DNA of 18,819 nt from Trebonia sp. (GTDB lineage Bacteria > Actinomycetota > Actinomycetes > Streptosporangiales > Streptosporangiaceae), in contig JASHPP010000821.1 of NCBI GenBank assembly GCA_030038035.1, positions 1 through 18,819 of the forward strand. The letters are read 5' to 3'. The position numbers and the translations under genes are program-made. The notes beneath the pieces were generated by a model. That model saw nothing but the letters and a program-made list of their open reading frames with translations. It was not told where the DNA came from and did not search any database. Positions 1-6,492 of the stretch are shown one piece after another. How positions within the stretch are numbered: position 1 is the stretch's first letter; every line of letters starts with the position of its first letter.

Positions 1-299
1 CCGCCACTGTCCGACGGCGCGACGGTGCCGCGCTCCCCTTGACGGCCGTCGGCGGCCGTGCCGCCTTGGTCGCGCCGGGAAGGAGGCTGGGCGGCGCGCG
101 CGTCCGCCGGCCGCTGTCCCGGCCGGCCCGCCTTCGCCGACTCGGCGGCGAACGCTTCCTTGAGCCTGCGGACTACCGGCGCCTCGATCGTCGAGGACGC
201 CGAACGCACGAACTCGCCCATTTTCTCGAGCTCAGCCATGACGGCCTTGCTCTCTACACCGAACTCCTTTGCGAGTTCGTAAACCCGGACCTTCGCCAC
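1..299 (-). CDS. infB: Translation initiation factor IF-2, N-terminal part (runs off left edge)
   Basis: IF-2 is the GTPase that brings fMet-tRNA to the 30S subunit and promotes subunit joining. Only about 99 N-terminal codons are present. The first ~53 residues match the IF2_N module: [18 protein letters not shown], then a segment with [20 protein letters not shown]. After that comes a low-complexity region rich in A, G, Q, P, R and D, as expected for the long disordered linker of actinobacterial IF-2. The GTPase domains lie outside the window. The GTG start at 299-297 is chosen because AGAGGAG (rev. comp. of 303-309) sits just upstream and the family motif begins at this codon. It is the last visible gene of the rimP-nusA-ylxR-infB operon. 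The open frame continues to base 1 without a stop. Identity is firm. Confidence 0.93.
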   Translation of the reverse strand, partial: MAKVRVYELAKEFGVESKAVMAELEKMGEFVRSASSTIEAPVVRRLKEAFAAESAKAGRPGQRPADARAAQPPSRRDQGGTAADGRQGERGTVAPSDSG

Positions 300-517
300 T
301 ATGCTCCTCTGCTCGGCCCTTCCACCGGGCCATTTACCGGATCATCAGCCGATCCGGGGCATAGTGTGCTCCGGGTCGGCGTCAGCTCGTGCCGTTCATC
401 GCCTTGTGCTCATCGAGCGCTCATTAGCTTCTCGACCTGCTTTCCGTACAGGTATCCGTTGTGTCCAGCGTGCTTCCCGTCGCCGTCGACCGTTGCCCGT
501 CCGTCGCCGCCAGTATG
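300..517 (-). promoter_or_regulatory. ylxR-infB intergenic leader with two stem-loops and the infB Shine-Dalgarno
   Basis: This 218-bp gap separates ylxR from infB. Two inverted repeats lie close to the infB start. CCGGATC (337-343) pairs with GATCCGG (351-357), a perfect 7-bp stem with a 7-nt loop. GGCCC (315-319) pairs with GGGCC (327-331), a 5-bp stem with a 7-nt loop. On the transcript both stems precede the AGAGGAG ribosome binding site and GTG start. No U-tract follows either stem, so they may shape translation or mRNA stability rather than terminate. I see no convincing gene here; the short open frames are shadows. The regulatory role is inference. Confidence 0.4.
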
Positions 518-808
518 TTATTCCAGGGTGTCCGTCCGTGACAGGTACGAAGCAAGCGAAGCGAGGCTGAGCGGGCTCGCAACGTGCAGGGCACGCGAGA
601 ACGCCCGGCGCCGCTGCGCCAGTTCGAAGCACGCCAGGCTGGGGTGCAGGTACGCGCCCCGGCCGGGCTGCCGCGCTTGGGGGTCGGGCACGATGCCGTC
701 CCCGGCCACCACCAGGCGAAGCAGGCTGGACTTCGGCGCACGCTCCCTGCAACCGACGCAGGTACGTACCGGGAAACCCCCCGGCTGCTCCGGCAGCTCA
801 GCTCGCAC
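518..808 (-). CDS. ylxR: YlxR family nucleic-acid-binding protein
   Basis: A small basic protein (96 aa) of the YlxR/DUF448 family, a putative RNA-binding or nucleoid-associated regulator always found between nusA and infB. The diagnostic parts are visible: VRTCVGCRERAPKSSLLRLV near the N-terminus, then PGRGAYLH followed by C-x(4)-A-x(2)-RRRAFSRAL. The GTG at 808-806 is preferred as start because GAGGA (rev. comp. of 814-818) lies 5 nt upstream. A further in-frame GTG at 820 has no ribosome binding site and would add four residues. It is separated from nusA by about 130 bp containing a hairpin. Family assignment is secure; molecular function is only partly established for the family. Confidence 0.88.
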   Translation of the reverse strand: MRAELPEQPGGFPVRTCVGCRERAPKSSLLRLVVAGDGIVPDPQARQPGRGAYLHPSLACFELAQRRRAFSRALHVASPLSLASLASYLSRTDTLE

Positions 809-903
809 GCCAATCCTCACTTAGTCTACCGTGTCACCGCGGCCAGGGCACCAGGCGAGTCGCCGGCACCGCGGCCACCGGGGCAGGTCAACGCGGCCAC
901 GAC

Positions 904-920
904 GCCGCCCAGGGGGCGGC
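904..920 (-). terminator. Strong hairpin between nusA and ylxR
   Basis: GCCGCCC (904-910) and GGGCGGC (914-920) form a perfect 7-bp G+C-only stem with a 3-nt loop, starting 19 nt after the nusA stop codon. There is no downstream U-run, which is common for actinobacterial terminators. It could terminate partially, stabilise the nusA 3' end, or tune ylxR/infB output relative to nusA. Confidence 0.45.
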
Positions 921-939
921 TGACGTCAGGCCGTGAAGC

Positions 940-2151
940 TCACGCCGTCCCGGTGGTGTCGCCGACCCGTCCGACTCCGGCGTCGTGCGCGGCTTCGCCC
1001 CCCTGGCGCGGCACTGACCGCGCCTCGCGGGCCGCGGCCGCGACCGCGGGCTTCTCCTCGGCCGACGCCGGCGCCGCAGATTTCTCATCGGCCGACGCCG
1101 GCGCCGCGGGCTTCTCCTCAGCCGGGGCCGCCGCCGGCTCAGCCGTCGCTGTCGCCGGCTCGGCCGGGGCCGCCGCCGGCTCGGCCGCCGCGTCGGACCT
1201 GATGTCGATCCGCCAGCCGGTAAGCCGGGCGGCAAGCCGGGCGTTCTGGCCTTCCTTCCCGATCGCGAGCGACAGCTGGTAGTCGGGAACGACCACCCGG
1301 GCTTCCATGGCCACCGGATCGACGACGTCGACGCGGGTGACCCGGGCCGGGGAGAGCGCGTTCGCGACGAACTCGGCCGGGTCCTCAGAGAAGTCCACGA
1401 TGTCGATCTTCTCGCCGTGCAGCTCCGCCATCACGTTCCTGACGCGGCTGCCCACCGGCCCGATGCACGCGCCCTTGGCGTTGACGCCCTGCTGATGAGA
1501 CTGCACCGCGATCTTGGTCCGGTGCCCGGCCTCACGGGCGATCTTGACGATCTCAACCGCGCCGCTCGCGATCTCGGGAACCTCCAGCGCGAAGAGCTTG
1601 CGGACCAGGTCGGGGTGCGTCCGCGACAGCGTGACCGACGGGCCCCTGTGTCCCTTGCGGACCCGCCACACATAGCAGCGGATCCGCTCGCCGTGCACGT
1701 AGCGCTCGCCGGGGACTTGCTCGGCAGGCGGCAGCACCGCCTCGATCTTGCCCAGGTCGACGAGCACCGTGCGCGGGTCCTTGCCCTGCTGGATCACGCC
1801 GGCCACGATGTCGCCTTCGTGTCCGGCGTACTCGCCGAACGTCATCTCGTCTTCCACGTCGCGCAGCCGCTGCAAGATCACCTGGCGCGCGGTCGTCGCC
1901 GCGATCCGGCCGAACCCGGCGGGCGTATCGTCATATTCCCGCGCGCTCGCGCCTTCGGCGCCGCCGACCTCCCGCGCCCAGACGGTGACGTGGCCGGATT
2001 TCCTGTCTACCTCCACGCGCGCCGTGGGGCTCGCGCCTTCGGTCTTGTGGTAGGCCATCAGCAGCGCGTCCTCGATCGCCTTGATGACCGTTTCGAGCGA
2101 GATGTCCTTCTCGCTCTCGAGGCTGCGCAGCACGCTCAGGTCAATATCCAT
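940..2151 (-). CDS. nusA: Transcription termination/antitermination factor NusA
   Basis: NusA binds RNA polymerase and nascent RNA and modulates pausing, termination and antitermination. The 403-aa protein has the family order: N-terminal RNAP-binding domain (about 1-110, [20 protein letters not shown]), S1 domain (about 112-178, [11 protein letters not shown] to [10 protein letters not shown]), KH1 (about 215-270, [20 protein letters not shown]) and KH2 (about 288-320, [20 protein letters not shown]). The acidic repeats of E. coli NusA are absent. Instead there is an 84-residue Ala/Pro/Glu-rich tail made of near-repeats. The open frame extends 51 codons upstream, but that part overlaps rimP and lacks NusA character. 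ATG at 2151 starts the conserved motif and has GGAG 9 nt upstream. It overlaps rimP by 11 bp, indicating coupled translation. Confidence 0.95.
   Translation of the reverse strand: MDIDLSVLRSLESEKDISLETVIKAIEDALLMAYHKTEGASPTARVEVDRKSGHVTVWAREVGGAEGASAREYDDTPAGFGRIAATTARQVILQRLRDVEDEMTFGEYAGHEGDIVAGVIQQGKDPRTVLVDLGKIEAVLPPAEQVPGERYVHGERIRCYVWRVRKGHRGPSVTLSRTHPDLVRKLFALEVPEIASGAVEIVKIAREAGHRTKIAVQSHQQGVNAKGACIGPVGSRVRNVMAELHGEKIDIVDFSEDPAEFVANALSPARVTRVDVVDPVAMEARVVVPDYQLSLAIGKEGQNARLAARLTGWRIDIRSDAAAEPAAAPAEPATATAEPAAAPAEEKPAAPASADEKSAAPASAEEKPAVAAAAREARSVPRQGGEAAHDAGVGRVGDTTGTA
1051..1187 (-). repeat. Degenerate tandem repeats encoding the NusA C-terminal tail
   Basis: Two 30-bp units (1051-1080 and 1081-1110) share the core TCGGCCGACGCCGGCGCCGC, and a third, more diverged unit spans 1111-1140. 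A second motif, GCCGGGGCCGCCGCCGGCTC, occurs at 1121 and again at 1163, 42 bp apart. In protein these give alternating blocks such as AEPAAAPAE and [11 protein letters not shown]. All unit lengths are multiples of three, so copy-number change would keep the frame. This is a coding minisatellite in a probably disordered tail. Confidence 0.75.
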
Positions 2152-2716
2152 CGCCGCCAGCTCCAAGGTCCACTTCGTAGGGAAGCTCCGCACCGGAAAG
2201 CTCGCCGCCGGAGAGCTCAGCGAGCTCCGCGTCCGGCAACCGCCCGAACTCCACCTGAACGGCGCCGGGCCCGAGGTCGCCATAGCCGAACCTGCGGCTG
2301 GCACCGCTCACATCAAGCGTGACGGCGTCGGCGTCCGCGGTGAGCACCCTGCCCTGCACGGTTCCCTCCGCCCCGGCCTTCACCCGGACCAGCCGCCCGG
2401 CCGCACGCCGCCAGTGCCGCGGCTCGGTCAGCGGGCGGTCCACGCCAGGAGAGGAAACCTCAAGGGTGTACGGGACGTCTCCCATCACGTTGGCCGCGTC
2501 CAGCGCGGCAGACACCTCGCGGCTGACAAGAGCCGCGTCGTCGAGGCTGACGCCCTGGTCGCTGTCGACCACGACGCGCAGCAGCCGCCGTCGCCCGGCG
2601 ACGGTGATCCGCACCGATTCGAGGTCCATCCCGGCCGCGGCCACCACAGGCTGAATGAGGCCAGCCAGGCGCCTGTCGTCCACCGGGCCGGCGGCGGGGC
2701 GGGAGCCACCGGGCAT
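2141..2716 (-). CDS. rimP: Ribosome maturation factor RimP
   Basis: RimP assists maturation of the 30S ribosomal subunit. The 191-aa product carries the two-domain pattern. The N-terminal half has [17 protein letters not shown], then [20 protein letters not shown] and [14 protein letters not shown]. The C-terminal Sm-like half has [11 protein letters not shown] and [15 protein letters not shown]. The tail beyond about residue 160 is Gly/Ala/Leu/Glu-rich and slightly longer than in many homologues. An AGGAGG box (rev. comp. of 2722-2727) sits 5 nt before ATG 2716, which decides the start over the adjacent GTG at 2719. It is the first gene of the nusA-infB operon, and its 3' end overlaps nusA by 11 bp. 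Confidence 0.93.
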   Translation of the reverse strand: MPGGSRPAAGPVDDRRLAGLIQPVVAAAGMDLESVRITVAGRRRLLRVVVDSDQGVSLDDAALVSREVSAALDAANVMGDVPYTLEVSSPGVDRPLTEPRHWRRAAGRLVRVKAGAEGTVQGRVLTADADAVTLDVSGASRRFGYGDLGPGAVQVEFGRLPDAELAELSGGELSGAELPYEVDLGAGGDGY

Positions 2717-2839
2717 CACGACCTCCTCGTCTGCGAGCCATCCACCACCGAGGCTCTTATATCTTCGCAGGTCCAGCCTATAGGCCGCGGAGGCCGTACG
2801 CCGCTACGGACGCAAACCGACGGCAAGCCGGCCGCAGCC

Positions 2840-2866
2840 TTGACAGCGTCAGCTCCGTGGCATGCT
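2840..2866 (+). promoter_or_regulatory. Candidate promoter of the ferritin-like gene pair
   Basis: A perfect TTGACA at 2840-2845 is followed, 15 bp later, by CATGCT (2861-2866), which ends 8 bp before ATG 2875. There is no Shine-Dalgarno before that ATG, so the transcript may be leaderless. The -10 is imperfect and the spacer short; TGCTTA at 2863 with a 17-bp spacer is the alternative. Confidence 0.45.
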
Positions 2867-2874
2867 TAGAGCCT

Positions 2875-3363
2875 ATGCTGCGAAGGCGCCAGTTGCTTGC
2901 CGCGTCGGCGACGCTGCCCCTGTTTCTCGCGCTGGATGCCTGCGCGGGCCCCGACCCGCTGGCCAGCCCGCCGCCACTGTCCGCGGACGTGCGCGCGCTG
3001 TTCGCGGCGGCCTTCGCGGAGGAAAACCTCGTATCCCTATACAAAAGAACGACGGCCGCTTATTCCGCCCTGGCGCCGGCGCTGTCGCCGCTGCTCGCCG
3101 AGCACCTGGCGCACCTCGCCCAGCTGCGCGGCCGGATCATCGAGCCGCCGGGCAAGCGGGTGCCGCACACGGTCACGTCGAGGCCGCCGATTCCGGCGAC
3201 GCGGACGGCCGCCGTTGCCCAGCTGCGCGCCGCCGAGCAGGCCGCCGCCATCGCGCAGGTGCGGCGCCTGGCCGGCGCGACCCCGTCGCTCGCGCAGCTG
3301 TACGCCAGCATCGCCGCCTCGGAGTCAACGCACGTCAGCGCGCTGGACCGGAGCGTCAGGTGA
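2875..3363 (+). CDS. Tat-type lipoprotein with a ferritin-like helical fold (hypothetical)
   Basis: A 162-aa protein starting MLRRRQLLAASATLPLFLAL, a short signal with a twin-arginine-like RRRQLL motif and a hydrophobic core. Cys23 follows in an atypical lipobox (L-D-A-C), so export by Tat and lipid anchoring are likely but not certain. The mature part is helical and shows a ferritin-like pattern: Glu50, Glu76-His77 with His80, Glu121, and ExxH at Glu150-His153. The ATG at 2875 begins the signal peptide; an in-frame upstream ATG (2857) would only add six residues before it. Its stop overlaps the start of the next gene (GTGA). It lies divergent from rimP, a position where I recall ferritin-like genes in related actinobacteria. 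Function is unknown; metal binding is inference. Confidence 0.7.
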   Translation: MLRRRQLLAASATLPLFLALDACAGPDPLASPPPLSADVRALFAAAFAEENLVSLYKRTTAAYSALAPALSPLLAEHLAHLAQLRGRIIEPPGKRVPHTVTSRPPIPATRTAAVAQLRAAEQAAAIAQVRRLAGATPSLAQLYASIAASESTHVSALDRSVR

Positions 3364-3821
3364 CGCAAGGGAAAAAGGTCGCCGCGCAGGCGCCGCAGGC
3401 GCTGCAGGCGCTGCAGGGCGCGCTGGCCGCCGAGCACGCGGCGATCTACGGGTACGGCGTCGCCGGCGCCATGCTCAGCGGCGCCGACCAGGCCGCCGCG
3501 CTGACCGACTGGAAGCTTCACCAGGAGGCCAGGGACACCCTGGAGGCGATGATCGTCCAGCTCGGCGCCACCCCGGTGGCCGCGAGCGTGGCCTACGGGC
3601 TGCCCTTCGCCGTGCGGGACGCGCAGTCCGCGCGGCGGCTGGCCGCGGTGCTGGAAGACGGCGTGACCCAGGCATACCTCGGCCTTGTCGCGGTCACGGA
3701 TCAGACGCTGCGCATGTTCGGCGCGCTCGCGATGCAGCCGCCAGCGAACCGGGCGGCGTACTGGCGCGGGTCTACCGTCGCCTTCCCCGGCATGCCGTCC
3801 GGCCAGGTCACGAACGAATGA
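3360..3821 (+). CDS. DUF4439-type ferritin-like protein
   Basis: A 153-aa protein resembling the DUF4439 ferritin-like family. It has no signal peptide or membrane segment, so it should be cytoplasmic. The core reads ALQGALAAEHAAIYGYGVAG (Glu25-His26), then a helix with His54 and Glu56 (KLHQEARDTLEAMI), the motif ATPVAASVAYGLPF, and a helix with Glu99 (LEDGVTQAYLGLVA). The GTG start at 3360 shares bases with the TGA of the upstream gene and has GGAG at 3350-3353, 6 nt upstream, so translation is coupled. A longer in-frame extension upstream is only a shadow of the first gene. Substrate and cofactor are unknown. The C-terminus (TVAFPGMPSGQVTNE) is conserved-looking rather than random. Confidence 0.8.
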   Translation: MTQGKKVAAQAPQALQALQGALAAEHAAIYGYGVAGAMLSGADQAAALTDWKLHQEARDTLEAMIVQLGATPVAASVAYGLPFAVRDAQSARRLAAVLEDGVTQAYLGLVAVTDQTLRMFGALAMQPPANRAAYWRGSTVAFPGMPSGQVTNE

Positions 3822-3829
3822 TCGCGGCT

Positions 3830-3845
3830 GACCCGCCGCGGGGTC
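3830..3845. terminator. Bidirectional terminator hairpin between convergent genes
   Basis: GACCC (3830-3834) and GGGTC (3841-3845) form a stem with a GCCGCG loop, which could pair further at its base. It lies in the 24-bp gap between the plus-strand ferritin-like gene and the minus-strand small gene ending at 3846. In plus sense it is followed by TTACTC. Position supports a shared terminator; the stem is short. Confidence 0.45.
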
Positions 3846-4139
3846 TTACTCGCGCCCGCGCGGCAACGCCAGCACCCGGACGATCGCGCTCGCGGCCGCG
3901 TCGAGGTCGTCGGCGATCGAGATCCGCTCCGCCCACGACCACCAGAACCACCACAGGCCGTCCTTGCCGCAGTCGACGTAAACGTTCTCTTCCAAGGCTC
4001 GTGCGGCCGGGTTCACGACGTACACGCTAGGTACCCGCCCAGGCGGTGCCATGAGCCAGGCATCGAGCCCCCGGTGCGTCAGCTCCTCGGCCAGCTTGTC
4101 AAGATAGACAGATCCCGCGTGGTTCCCCTTGGCTTCCAC
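3846..4139 (-). CDS. Small Trp-rich hypothetical protein
   Basis: A 97-aa protein that I do not recognise by function. It begins VEAKGNHAGSVYLDKLAEEL, contains LDAWLMAPPGRVPSVYVVNP, and has an unusual Trp-rich block GLWWFWWSWAERI near residues 66-78. It closes with a short amphipathic helix (DDLDAAASAIVRVLA). No signal peptide or membrane helix is convincing. The frame stays open far upstream through the helicase gene, but codons between 4140 and 4275 lose the strong third-position G/C bias. GTG at 4139 has GGAG 6 nt upstream and is the best start. The alternative is GTG near 4219, which lacks a site. It lies downstream of the HelD-like gene, separated by 136 bp and a hairpin. Confidence 0.6.
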   Translation of the reverse strand: MEAKGNHAGSVYLDKLAEELTHRGLDAWLMAPPGRVPSVYVVNPAARALEENVYVDCGKDGLWWFWWSWAERISIADDLDAAASAIVRVLALPRGRE

Positions 4140-4251
4140 CGTAATCTCCGTCGCTACATATCGTAGTTTTCCCAGGGCAAGACCTACTAGATCGCCCCAG
4201 GATGCCGCCCCCGACACGGCTGCGCAACGCGCATGTGCATGTTGCCGGGAA

Positions 4252-4271
4252 GGACCAAAACGAAATGGTCC
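4252..4271 (-). terminator. Hairpin just after the HelD-like gene
   Basis: On the minus strand GGACCA and TGGTCC form a perfect 6-bp stem around an 8-nt A/T-rich loop (4252-4257 with 4266-4271), five bases after the TAG stop at 4276. Flanking GGG and CCC could lengthen the stem. Position fits a terminator for the helicase gene, although only a short pyrimidine run follows. Confidence 0.5.
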
Positions 4272-4275
4272 CCCT

Positions 4276-6348
4276 CTATGGTACGAAACGAATTTGGCCG
4301 GGGAGCGGTTCAGCGTGCAACACGGTGAGCCGGGATACGGCGCGAGTAAGCGCCACGTACAGCCGGCGCAGGCCATACGCCTCGCCGGAGGCGATGCGAG
4401 CGGGCTCGGCGAGCAAAACGTGATCGAACTCAAGCCCCTTGGCCAGCGTGACCGGGACGAGCGTGAGCCGGGTCTCGCCGTCAGCGGGACCCGAACCGAG
4501 CACGCCGAACGGCAGGCCCGCCGCGACCAGCGCCGCGCTGACCTGCTCGACCATCGCGTCCGCGCAGATGACGGCAACCGATCCCTGTAGCTGCAGCGCG
4601 CGGGAGCTGGCACCAGCAAGCCGCGCACCGAGGGTCCCAGGTGACACGGGCTCGACGGTAAGAGCCCCGGCGTCCTCCCGCAGCGACAAGGCCGGCCGCA
4701 GCTCAGGGGCGATCGACGGCAGCAGCAGTGAGGCATAGTCGAGGATCTGCCGCGGCACCCGGTACCCGACGTCGAGCTCGCGCACCGCGGCGCCAGGCTT
4801 GCCGAGGTGGGAGAGCAGGGCCGGCCAGGACGTAGCCGCCCACGGTGTCGTGCCCTGCGCGATGTCGCCGAGCACGGTCGCCGACCCGGTAGAACACCGT
4901 CGCCCGATCGCCCGGCACTCCATCGGGGACAGGTCCTGCGCCTCGTCCACGACCACGTGGGCCAGGCTCGGCGTGCGCTCGATCAGGTCGGCGGCCTCGT
5001 CGATCAGCACGAGGTCGGCGCGGCTCCAGCGCGCCGAACCCGGGCCGCGCGGCGCCGGCGACCAGACGATGGCCTCCTGCTCGGCCTCGGAAAGCAGCCC
5101 GCAGGCATGCCGCGCCAGTTCCTGTGCCGCCGACAGCAGGCTGAACACCAGCCGCTTCGCGGCTACCTTCGGCCATATCTGATCGACGCACGCGCGCACA
5201 GGGGCCGACCGGCGCACCGCGTCGTGCGTCCGGTCATCGCAGGTCTCACCGGCCGCCTCCAGCTGGCTGAGGATCACGTGGGCGATCCGGTGTCCCAGCA
5301 GTTCCCGCCCTGCCCCGTACCGCACCCCGCGCTCCCGCAGTTCGGCCGCCAGCGCCGCCAGCTCGCTGGCCGGGACCCGCCAGCGCCGCGCGCCACGGGC
5401 CACGACGAGCGTCTCGGCAGGCTCCCTGATCGATGCCCACAGCGCCCGCCGCAGCACCTCCGCCATCCGGGCGTCGCCCTTCACCACCCCCGCGGCGTCG
5501 CTGTCGGTGCCGCGCACCGGCACGGACGCCACGAGGTCGGTGACCGTGGTCTGGGTAACGTCTAGCTCCCCGAGGGCCGGCAGCACATTCCTGATGTAGG
5601 AAAGGAAGGCGCTGTTCGGCCCGACGACGACGACCCCGCGCCGAGTCACCTGCTCCTTATGGGCGTAGAGCAGGTAGGCGACGCGATGCAGCCCGACCGC
5701 GGTCTTGCCTGTCCCCGGCGCTCCCTGCACGCCCACCGTCTGGCCCACGTCCGCCCGGACGATGTCGTCTTGATCAGGCTGGATCGTCGCGACGATGTCA
5801 CGCATCGGCCCGGATCGCGGTCGCTCGATCTCGGCGAGCAGGAGTTCGCTCGGCTTTTTTTCTCCCGAACGCTCCGTGGCGCCTGTCCCGGCCACCGGCC
5901 TGGCGAACCGTTCGTCTTCGTAGGCGGTGAGTTCTCCCCCGGAGAACCCGAACCGCCGGCGGAGCAGCAGGCCCATCGGCTCCGCCTGGCTGGCCCGGTA
6001 GAACGGCCGCGAGACGGGCGCCCGCCAGTCGATCACCACCGGCGTGCCCTCCTGGTCATGCACGTGCCGCCGCCCTATGTGGAACAGTGATCCACGTTCG
6101 GAGTCGGCATCCGCCGAGTAGTCCAGCCGGCCGAAGAACAGGGGCGCGTCGGGGAGGTCGCGCAGCGATTCGGCGCGGCGGTACAGGTCCGCCTTGAGGT
6201 ATTCCAGGGACACCCGGTCCCCGGCCATGGGATTGATCGCGAGCACGTTCTCCCGCATCAGGCGGAGGAACTCACGGGACTGGGCGAGATGGGCGCGCTC
6301 GGCGCGGATGATGCCGTCCGGTCCGTCCTCCCCGGCGTCGGCGGGCAT
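4276..6348 (-). CDS. helD: HelD-like RNA-polymerase-associated superfamily 1 helicase/ATPase
   Basis: A 690-aa UvrD/Rep-type ATPase of the HelD group. These bind RNA polymerase and release it from DNA or stalled complexes; some actinobacterial members (HelR) protect against rifamycins. Visible parts: an N-terminal charged helical region (IIRAERAHLAQSREFLRLMRENV) where HelD proteins carry a coiled coil; DWRAPVSRPFYRAS at 107-120; Walker A GAPGTGKT (209-216); VVVDEAQD (465-472); GDIAQGT (494-500); GYR (528-530); KGLEFDHV (637-644); and YVALTRA (664-670). ATG 6348 is chosen because AAAAGGGGG lies upstream at proper spacing; 17 further upstream codons look non-coding. It stands alone, divergent from the PHP gene. 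DNA helicase activity is not assured for HelD proteins. Whether it is HelD or HelR by subgroup cannot be settled here. Confidence 0.85.
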   Translation of the reverse strand: MPADAGEDGPDGIIRAERAHLAQSREFLRLMRENVLAINPMAGDRVSLEYLKADLYRRAESLRDLPDAPLFFGRLDYSADADSERGSLFHIGRRHVHDQEGTPVVIDWRAPVSRPFYRASQAEPMGLLLRRRFGFSGGELTAYEDERFARPVAGTGATERSGEKKPSELLLAEIERPRSGPMRDIVATIQPDQDDIVRADVGQTVGVQGAPGTGKTAVGLHRVAYLLYAHKEQVTRRGVVVVGPNSAFLSYIRNVLPALGELDVTQTTVTDLVASVPVRGTDSDAAGVVKGDARMAEVLRRALWASIREPAETLVVARGARRWRVPASELAALAAELRERGVRYGAGRELLGHRIAHVILSQLEAAGETCDDRTHDAVRRSAPVRACVDQIWPKVAAKRLVFSLLSAAQELARHACGLLSEAEQEAIVWSPAPRGPGSARWSRADLVLIDEAADLIERTPSLAHVVVDEAQDLSPMECRAIGRRCSTGSATVLGDIAQGTTPWAATSWPALLSHLGKPGAAVRELDVGYRVPRQILDYASLLLPSIAPELRPALSLREDAGALTVEPVSPGTLGARLAGASSRALQLQGSVAVICADAMVEQVSAALVAAGLPFGVLGSGPADGETRLTLVPVTLAKGLEFDHVLLAEPARIASGEAYGLRRLYVALTRAVSRLTVLHAEPLPGQIRFVP

Positions 6349-6457
6349 GACTGACCCCCTTTTGCTCTGTCGTGGGCGCGAAGCTCGAAACCATAACACT
6401 CCTGCCCGCCGAAGTCATCTGGTTTACGCCAGCCGGGCACCGCGGGGAAACCGGTCC

Positions 6458-6486
6458 TTGCCCGCCCAGATGCCCCCCGACACACT
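6458..6486 (+). promoter_or_regulatory. Candidate leaderless promoter of the PHP-domain gene
   Basis: TTGCCC (6458-6463) and CACACT (6481-6486) are separated by 17 bp, and the -10-like hexamer ends 6 bp before ATG 6493. No properly spaced Shine-Dalgarno is present (GGGGA abuts the start). Match to the -10 consensus is partial (A2 and T6 kept). Confidence 0.45.
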
Positions 6487-6492
6487 GGGGAC

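Noticed and set aside
2152..2304. N-terminal extension of NusA by 51 codons
   Set aside because: It lies inside rimP, has no NusA character, and the family motif starts at ATG 2151.
2862..3359. Upstream in-frame extension of the DUF4439 gene
   Set aside because: It overlaps the ferritin-like lipoprotein gene in another frame and has Arg/Ala/Pro-rich shadow composition; the GTGA overlap with GGAG gives a natural start at 3360.
4140..4736. Longer version of the 97-aa protein reading into the helicase region
   Set aside because: Codon bias disappears between 4140 and 4275 and the rest is a shadow of the helicase gene; no in-frame start with a ribosome binding site is found.
6349..6490. Rifamycin-associated element upstream of the HelD-like gene
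   Set aside because: I looked for a ~19-bp inverted repeat and saw only a weak GGTTT/AAACC pair (6421-6452) that does not resemble it.
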